64,000 nucleotides of DNA from Bryoerythrophyllum caledonicum (taxonomy: Eukaryota; Streptophyta; Bryopsida; Pottiales; Pottiaceae). Under the pieces are notes generated by a model. The model saw only the letters and a program-made list of their open reading frames with translations. It had not been told where the DNA came from and ran no database searches. This document shows, in pieces, positions 58,039 through 64,000 of this stretch (position 1 is its first letter; each line of letters begins with the position of its first letter). The position numbers and the translations under genes were made by a program. The stretch covers positions 9,961,989-10,025,988 of the forward strand of contig OZ020518.1 of the NCBI GenBank assembly GCA_963971425.1, read 5' to 3'.

Positions 58039-59554
58039 CTACAATTTTTCTAGAATGGCTACCATGTGCCTATCCATGTTTTTCAATAAAGCGGTGCTTT
58101 CTTGGAAGGTTGTGAGAAAGCTAGTAGAATTGGAGACAACCTTCTCCAAGATCACTACCAAATTGTCTTGAAATTTCTTCTTCTTCTTCTCTTGCTTTGG
58201 AGTAACCTCACGGTCGTGCAATTCCGATGGTGATTTGTCTTCATGGTCTTCATCTTCACATTCCGTGGCACATACTGGAATTTGGTTCTTTACACATGCA
58301 CGAGTAGAATTCCAAACATCAAGCTAGTCAAACCATTTGGAATCTTGGTGCCTATCCGAACCTGAAATGTCATTTGCTCTCTTATCATTCTTGTATTCGG
58401 CATAGATCACCTTATACTTCTTCTTGCATGATTCCCATGAACGGTCAAAGCCACGAATCGCTGCCACCATTCTTGCTTGCAGCTTCAACCATGTATTAAT
58501 CCCTGATTTTTCATAGTAATACACATTAGTGCATTCATATGTAAGCAAATGGAAGTGAAATAATACTCAAAATGTCAAAAAAACAACCGGGAGGGCCTCT
58601 TTTTGGGACCTAAAGATTGAGGACAACATAGCAAAAGGGTAGGAAAGTCAAATTGTCACACAAAGGGGGGGGAGAGAAGGTATGGCACACGTGCCAAGGC
58701 ATTCCTCTTCCTAGGGAAGAGGTCTACGGTTCAAGCCTCTATGGCCTCGGCCTTTAACGAGCCTCCATGGGGGGGAAAGGGGGGGCACTCGGCACCGCCT
58801 AAGGCCAAGGCCTTGAAAAGGCCAAATCTGAAATCTAATTTTTATTTTTTTTAAATTCCAAAAATTTTTATATGCAAAAATCTTACGGTCATAGTTTTTG
58901 TGAAATGTACATCTTCTTTTTGAAAAATAATTATGTATATACATGGATATGAAATAACACAAAACTTTACAGAAGGAAAAAGTACACACACACACACACA
59001 CCTTGTTTTTTCGCACATCTTGAAAATTCTTCTTCCATCTCTCCCCGAATCGATATCAAGGTTTCGACCTCGAAATCTCGCCACTTCCGAGTGGATCCTT
59101 CTTCTTCCGAATCTGAATCAGCCAAATTCACCACTTCCTTTGTTGCCTTCTTTGTTGTCTTCTCGGATTTCTTCTTCTTTGTTGGAGCACTTGTTTTTCC
59201 TCCTCTTGATGGCCGTCCTCTCTTCTTTGGTGTAGGTACATCCTCTCCGTGTAGTGCCTTTGCTGCAGCCTTGATTGCCTCCTCCTCCTTCACATTCATT
59301 AGAGAATTCCTTGCCTTTTCACTCGGTGCCACTTCCTCAGTTGATGGTTGCAAATCTGAACCACTACAACAAGGCATTCCAAGAGGCATAAATAATCTAG
59401 CACTATCAGCACAAAAACGTTCAAAATTTGAAACATGCATTTGAGGAGAAATGGGCTGAAATTGGGGTTGAGAATAGCTCATCCAAGGCAAATTTTGACT
59501 CCATGCTTGTCCTTGAGATTGCGAGAACTCCCCATCTTGAGAGTAGCCTTCCAT
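58039..59554 (-). CDS. PIF/Harbinger Myb/SANT-like partner protein, one intron, one nonsense codon
   Basis: ATG at 59554. Exon 1 runs to 59002 (donor GTGTGT, within a CA/TG microsatellite) and exon 2 begins at 58502 (acceptor aaatcag). Exon 1 encodes a Q/S-rich start, then a basic stretch KKRGRPSRGGKTSAPTKKKK with an AT-hook-like KRGRPSR, then WRDFEVETLISIRGEMEEEF. Exon 2 encodes TWLKLQARMVAAIRG and SWESCKKKYKVIYAEYK, completing a trihelix-like domain. TAG at 58326-58324 follows KWFD, but the frame then continues (LDVWNSTRACV) to a stop at 58041-58039. The family pattern there is Trp-Tyr/Phe-Asp-x-Leu-Asp, so CAG to TAG is likely. Known role: nuclear import and end-binding partner of the transposase. 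Confidence 0.75.
58680..58800 (+). repeat. Possible SINE fragment in the Myb/SANT-like gene's intron
   Basis: A weak A-box-like tggcacacgtg (58683) and a B-box-like ggttcaagcct (58729) lie 46 bp apart, in GC-rich sequence unlike the rest of the intron. There is no clear tail or target duplication. Confidence 0.25.
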
Positions 59555-61094
59555 TGTAATGAACACAAGGCAAAAAAAATTGGGCAAAAAAAATTAAGGC
59601 AAAAAAATTGGGCAAAAAAACGTCAAAAAACAAGCAAACTTGTACCACTTCCTAGTCACACATGAGGGAGAAGAAAAAGATGATTTCAAATGATCAAGGA
59701 GCTGTCTTTAACGAGGACAATTGGGAATGAATAGTAATAGCCGTTGGGTAGAAAACGGGTCAAAAAATTGGCCGGTAGTAAAAGTGGCCGTTTTGAAATA
59801 TTCTTAAAAAAATAAAAATGATTGGTTGTGAGAATTTTGGCCAATCGGCCTCCCGGATTTTGCGTCAGGCCCACCTCTTGAGATGGGCTTGACAAAAAAT
59901 CGGGGGGCCTTGAAAATGTGCCTTTTTGTTGCCACGAAGGACAAAAGTGTTGTCCATGTCATTTTCTCTTCCTTTGTTCCTTGGGCTGACAAAATCGGGT
60001 GTAAAGTGACATTCTTCGGTCTTCTCGGTTTCTACGCCTCCCATTGGCTGAAATCTCTCTCCTCATGGCCTCTCGCCTCTAGTGTAAAGAGGCCCTTAGA
60101 TCATGTATCCTGAATTTTACTAGTTGCCCTGAATGTGGAGTGCCAAAATTGAGGAACCAAAAAGATTGAGTGGATCAGGGGATGTCCGGTTGAATTTAGA
60201 GTGCAATAGTGAATGGTCAATAGTGAATAGTGAATAGCAAATCATGCACATGTGCATGTGGGGCCTAGGCTTGAGGATAGGTGTGGTACTATTGAAGGAG
60301 CAAGGTGGAGCTTGAGGAGACTGTAGAACTATTCAAGGAATGCCAGCCAATGGTCCAAGAAATATGCAAGGTGAGAATTTTCACCTTGCAAAAATTTCCA
60401 CTTATAGATGGCACACCGAGTTTGTGTTTAGAAAAAGACACAAGGCCCGCACATTGTGTTGCACCCTCTCTTTTTGCCTGACACAGGGCAGCCACCTTGG
60501 AAAATTGCGACTTTCAGGAAAACTCTATTGTTTGTCAAAAACATTTATGTAGGAATATGCAGAATTAGGAATGAAACTCAACCAAGAAAAATCAAAAAAT
60601 TCTGAAAGATTTGGAATTGATATAGAATTTAAAAGCCCAAAAACCACCGAAGCCCAAAATCAAAGTACAGAGTAGGTGAGATTCGGTGCCCTCCTTTGCC
60701 CAATGCCAACAAGTGAGAGTGAGTAAAAAGAGAGAAGACATGCCATGGATAACCAACTCATGAGTCATGGAGGGTGCCCAATGCCGATCAGCATTGTTCG
60801 ACTTTCGAGGCAAGGCCACTAATGAGAGCTCTATTGAGGTGGAGCAATCCAAAATTGTACACTTCATGACCCAATGCCAATAATGACTGGAGTTTATAGA
60901 TTCTTAGTTATTGATTTTGGGTCGCTTCATGTACCATTTCATGCATTTTTAACTTTCATGCACCATGCAATGCATACTCTACTGATCGGAATTCCGTGGC
61001 CAATTGGAATTGGGTGCCTCTACCTTATATGTGGTCCCAATTCCACCCCATATTTTCCCCATTTCCACCCATTCAGTCTTTGCAAGCTCCAAAT

Positions 61095-61334
61095 TAAGGC
61101 TTATTATTGGTAATGACCCCTAATTTTTAGTTGGCCCTAACATGGGGTACATAGTGACAAAAATAGGCTAAATATTGCTGACCACTTTGGATATTCACAA
61201 CTAATTCACATTATACTGGAAAAGTATGAAATCTCTTGGGTTGAGATTGTAATTCTGTAAAATAAATGTATAATTATTTGGATTCTCCTTATATGCACAT
61301 TGCCTAATCTGGCAGTCATGGGGGGTATACCATA
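61095..61334 (-). repeat. Tourist-like MITE, family D, partial copy
   Basis: Reverse orientation. It contains atgaaatctcttgggttgag, atatgcacattgcctaatct and the end catggggggtatacca. The left half is largely lost. Confidence 0.45.
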
Positions 61335-61671
61335 GTGCAAGTAAGAATAGACTAGAGAAGAGAGAAGTAAAAGAGAGGCTAAGATTTACATATGGAAAGA
61401 AATGGAGCATGTGAGATTTTACGTTTTCATTTAAAATGCATGCACATTAATAACAATAAATGTTAGGGCCCTACCCAACGTATGCTAAAGCTCTCATATT
61501 ATACATTATGAAAGTAAGTTCTCCCGCATCATAGTTAACATTAAAATTATTTGTAAACTCACTCAAACTTTCAATTATTCATTGGCCTTTTAATTTATAA
61601 TATGATCTCTACAAGGAATGACAAGATTGGTGGTCTCTAAACTCAAATAGTTTAAGTGAAATTTATCATTT

Positions 61672-61905
61672 CTATTGTCTTTTTGAAAGTAAGAGGAAGC
61701 AAAGCTCCTTGCCAATTGGACCGGGGGTAATGCCCAAACGCCAGTAAAGGGAAAGCCTCAGCTCTTGCAAGTGCCTTAGTGCTAGAGATCCTCCTTGCCC
61801 CATCAAATGAGTTGCAGATGGCAAGCCGCCCCTACTAATCCCGCTAACATGCCTTGATGGGTGCGGGCCAGGAGTGTGGCACTTCACCTCTTCGCCACAC
61901 GTTAA
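61672..61905 (-). mobile_element. tRNA-derived SINE (probable)
   Basis: On the minus strand an A-box TGGCGAAGAGG (61897-61887) matches the RNA polymerase III consensus at all but one position, and a B-box-like GGCCCGCACCC (61869-61859) follows. The body runs to about 61672 and ends with ctttcaaaaagacaatag. GC-rich sequence within AT-rich surroundings supports a separate origin. The 71-codon minus frame over it is not a gene. No clear target duplication was seen. Confidence 0.5.
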
Positions 61906-62084
61906 GTCAACAAAAAAATACTCAGACGTAAGGCGCAGTGGAGGTGCTTTGATAGTACCCTTGCTTCTTAGATAATTGATACATGTATGCTTCTTATTTG
62001 ATCTCTACCAAAATTAGCACAAACAATTTCTTAATCCTAGGACATTACTTGTTGCACGGAAGTTTGACTTTGGATGTAAGGTAA

Positions 62085-62481
62085 GGTTGGATGACCCATA
62101 ACCACCACGAACCCCATAATGGACAAGGTAAAGTGGACTAAAACCACCACAGACCCACCCCATTTCCGAAATTTTAGGAAGTCATATCTCATTGGGTGTC
62201 AGTTCATGATTGGTTCAAAGCTACCGGTTTTTAGTCAATGCGGAAGTGGTTTTTAGTACAACTTAGTGTGGAAATAGAGAGTTGGGTAAATCGAGGAATG
62301 GGTCACAGCTTACTATCCACTTTGAAAATTTGTAGCAATTTCAATATGAAGAAATAAATGGTCACAACAATTGCAATATTCATGAAATCCTATTTTGAAT
62401 TCCCAAAAAATGTCTTACCACGTATACAAACGCTATAAATAGGTCAGCAAGCTTAAGTTGGTGGTTATAGGTCATCCAACC
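62085..62481 (+). mobile_element. Family H MITE-like element, complete copy
   Basis: 397 bp. Ends ggttggatgacccataacca and ggttataggtcatccaacc are inverted repeats, flanked by TAA at the left and TTA at the right. It matches 53544-53890 in inverse orientation. Confidence 0.7.
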
Positions 62482-62904
62482 TTAGTTGTACCAGAAACTG
62501 TTTTGTCCCTAAAACCGTAGCCACCCAAAGCACCAATTCCCACTCCCAAGACACCAGTTCCCGCACGGAGAACAATGCAACAGTGATATGTGTCCAAGTG
62601 AGATTGGTTCTTAGCTAAGGTGGATCAAGGTTGCATTAACAACGGTTATAGTGCACTAGTAAGAGGGAAAGTGGTGGGGTTTGATTTTGCACTTTGAGAT
62701 TTTTTGCCTCCATCTCACTCTTAACAAAGTTGTGGTTTCTGCATGAACCTCTAAACTTTTTAATTCTCTTTCCTCTCAATTCTTTGCTGAAATTTTGCTA
62801 CGTATGATATGTTGGGTTTGGCTTAAAGTGACGGTTTCTGGTGCGGCTACCTTAGTATCGTACATAGTAGTCAGTTTTGAAAACTACCTGTTGAAGTGAT
62901 TCTT
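62482..62904. other. Spacer, no gene seen
   Basis: No frame above 60 codons, no repeat recognised. Confidence 0.2.
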
Positions 62905-63056
62905 TTTCCAGATTGTAGTGATTTGGACACTATGGATATCAATGCGTACTACCAAGGCATTACGCAAATATTATCTAGGCATTACATAAGCATTGCCATG
63001 ACATTACATAGGTATCACCTAGTCAAATCTCTTGAATTCTCCAAAATTTTTGGACT
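62905..63056 (-). repeat. Family I repeat, copy 3
   Basis: Inverse of 49790-49945. It contains subrepeats of the type cattacataggtatcaccta and ends caaatctcttgaattctcc. Confidence 0.5.
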
Positions 63057-63293
63057 AGCTCCATTCTAAATGAATTGTGAACAAAACTAACCATGGCGTA
63101 GGGTACAATTGATTAGGATTCCTTAGTGCAATTAGTGTAGTCGAGAAGTAAGGGCATCCGCACCGCTCCTCTCGGTGCAAAGGACACCAAATATTTTGGA
63201 GCGGGGCTTGATGGCGTGGTATAGATGATTTCTTCTGAGACTCGCCTACCGCAACCACACTCCACCCACCCTCCATAAAAAAACGACCAATAA

Positions 63294-63643
63294 GGTAAGC
63301 CCCCCTAACTGACAAGTTAAGGAATGTGCATATATGGAGAGAGGCGATAATTATACTATTATTTTTCAGTGATAGCCAATAGAATTACAATTCCAACCCA
63401 AGTGATTTCATATTTTTCCGATGAAAATTGAATTAGTTATGAATTTTCAAATTGTGCAGCCATGTTTAGTGGGTGGCCAGCAATAGGTACCTCCCATAAC
63501 CAACCACCAAAAGTAAAGGTCTTGACTAATAGCAAACCTCCATTTGGATTAGAGTTGGTGGTAATGGGATAGGAGAGGGTTGGATATACCCCAATTTTAT
63601 AGGCGTTGGCTATGGATTTTGGTTGGTTATAGGGGGGCTTACC
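63294..63643 (+). mobile_element. Tourist-like MITE, family D, near-complete copy
   Basis: Starts GGTAAGCCCCCCTAAC after TAA and ends GGGGGGCTTACC before TTA. Very similar to copies at 24.0 and 25.5 kb. Confidence 0.7.
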
Positions 63644-64000
63644 TTAAGAGTTCTCTCCGCAGCACTCCATTTTCACCCACAAGACAAACCTCTATCAATC
63701 AAAGTGTTGGCTGAACGCTTAAATTGGGGTTCCACGAAGCTCCTCACCAAGTTACTGTGAAATTGCTAAAATATGGCGCCCCTCTATCTTTGGCGGGATT
63801 AAATCTGTACGTGGTTGGGAGCTCTTGGAAAATCAAACACGCCATGTGCCCCTCAACGTGCTGGTTAGCAAGAGGGGTGCAAATGCTCTATGGGGGTTAC
63901 ATGCTTGGACCAAGGTACCAAAGGACCAAACTATGCCGAGGTGCCCAATTTTGGAGTTGGAAAAAAATATTAAAATATGCATTTGTGAACTTTGGGACCT
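63644..64000. other. Right-end spacer, no gene seen
   Basis: No open frame of note and no recognised repeat before the window ends. Confidence 0.2.

Larger units (their letters stand above)
56337..60095 (+). mobile_element. PIF/Harbinger DNA transposon, 3,759 bp, innermost layer
   Basis: TTA at 56334-56336 and 60096-60098 is the target duplication. The 25-bp ends (ggccctctttacactagagg and its inverse) differ at one base. It carries a plus-strand DDE transposase (56608-58038) and a minus-strand Myb/SANT-like protein (59554-58039), the usual two-protein set of this superfamily. The transposase is uninterrupted; the second protein has one nonsense codon. Confidence 0.9.
56296..60526 (+). mobile_element. 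Family B element, middle layer of the nest
   Basis: Ends AGAGTTTTCCTGAAAGT (56296-56312) and ACTTTCAGGAAAACTCT (60510-60526) are perfect 17-bp inverted repeats, flanked by ATT on both sides (56293-56295 and 60527-60529). The uninterrupted family A copy has gacattgcatgtc at the same point, so the insertion and its ATT duplication can be read directly. Family B without its own insertion is about 470 bp. Confidence 0.75.
56242..61027 (+). mobile_element. Family A element, outer shell of a three-level nest
   Basis: Left end TAAGGTAGAGGCACCCAATT (56242-56261) and right end AATTGGGTGCCTCTACCTTA (61008-61027) are perfect 20-bp inverted repeats. The shell sequence matches 27751-28237. It is interrupted by the family B element (56296-60526). 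Confidence 0.7.

Noticed and set aside
59804-60113. Short frames near the right end of the Harbinger element
   Set aside because: They include the terminal inverted repeat or subterminal DNA and show no conserved features.

Overview
The window looks like nuclear DNA of a land plant. The evidence is a plant-type UND/U-box/ARM ubiquitin ligase (PUB6/7/45 class), remnants of a plant SIK1/MAP4K-type kinase, TTTAGGG-type interstitial telomere blocks, a PIF/Harbinger transposon with a Myb/SANT partner, and many small AT-rich inverted-repeat elements (MITEs). Genes are GC-richer than the AT-rich, repeat-filled spacers. A non-seed plant (bryophyte, lycophyte or fern) is my guess from this style; the lineage is not proven by the sequence.

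Layout. 0-2.3 kb: MITE-type repeats. 2.3-5.4 kb: a minus-strand Myb/SANT-like gene with one clear exon and an uncertain 3' part. 5.4-6.6 kb: a TTAA-flanked element. 7.0-8.1 kb: exons of a broken SIK1-like kinase. 8.2-18.2 kb: repeats and sequence in which I see no gene. 18.2-23.7 kb: the one clearly intact host gene, a six-coding-exon U-box E3 ligase of about 977 aa with an unusual tandem array of 12 V-K-x-E repeats. 23.7-30.6 kb: MITEs, two tandem arrays, an F-box remnant next to a telomere-like block.

30.7-48.0 kb is the most unusual part. About 27 copies of the 14-bp palindrome CCGGAGATCTCCGG, or close variants, occur here and I found none elsewhere in the window. They lie upstream of genes and inside introns, rarely in exons. 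The segment carries a minus-strand gene for a DUF7869-type, transposase-like protein, a small acidic protein, a long plus-strand multi-exon gene of unknown family, and two FCP1/HAD-like exon blocks. The two main genes diverge from a central spacer. I read this as a large, decaying DNA transposon, or a transposon-derived unit, with its own set of palindromic sites. Reading frames run through isolated stop codons, nearly all explicable by C-to-T change at CG or CHG sites.

48-64 kb: more MITEs, a tRNA-derived SINE, and a three-level transposon nest (56.2-61.0 kb). The innermost member is a 3,759-bp PIF/Harbinger element with matched terminal inverted repeats, a TTA target duplication, an intact DDE transposase and a nearly intact Myb/SANT-like protein. 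Many small repeats across the window are flanked by TTAA, and one 72-bp insertion can be compared directly with its empty site.
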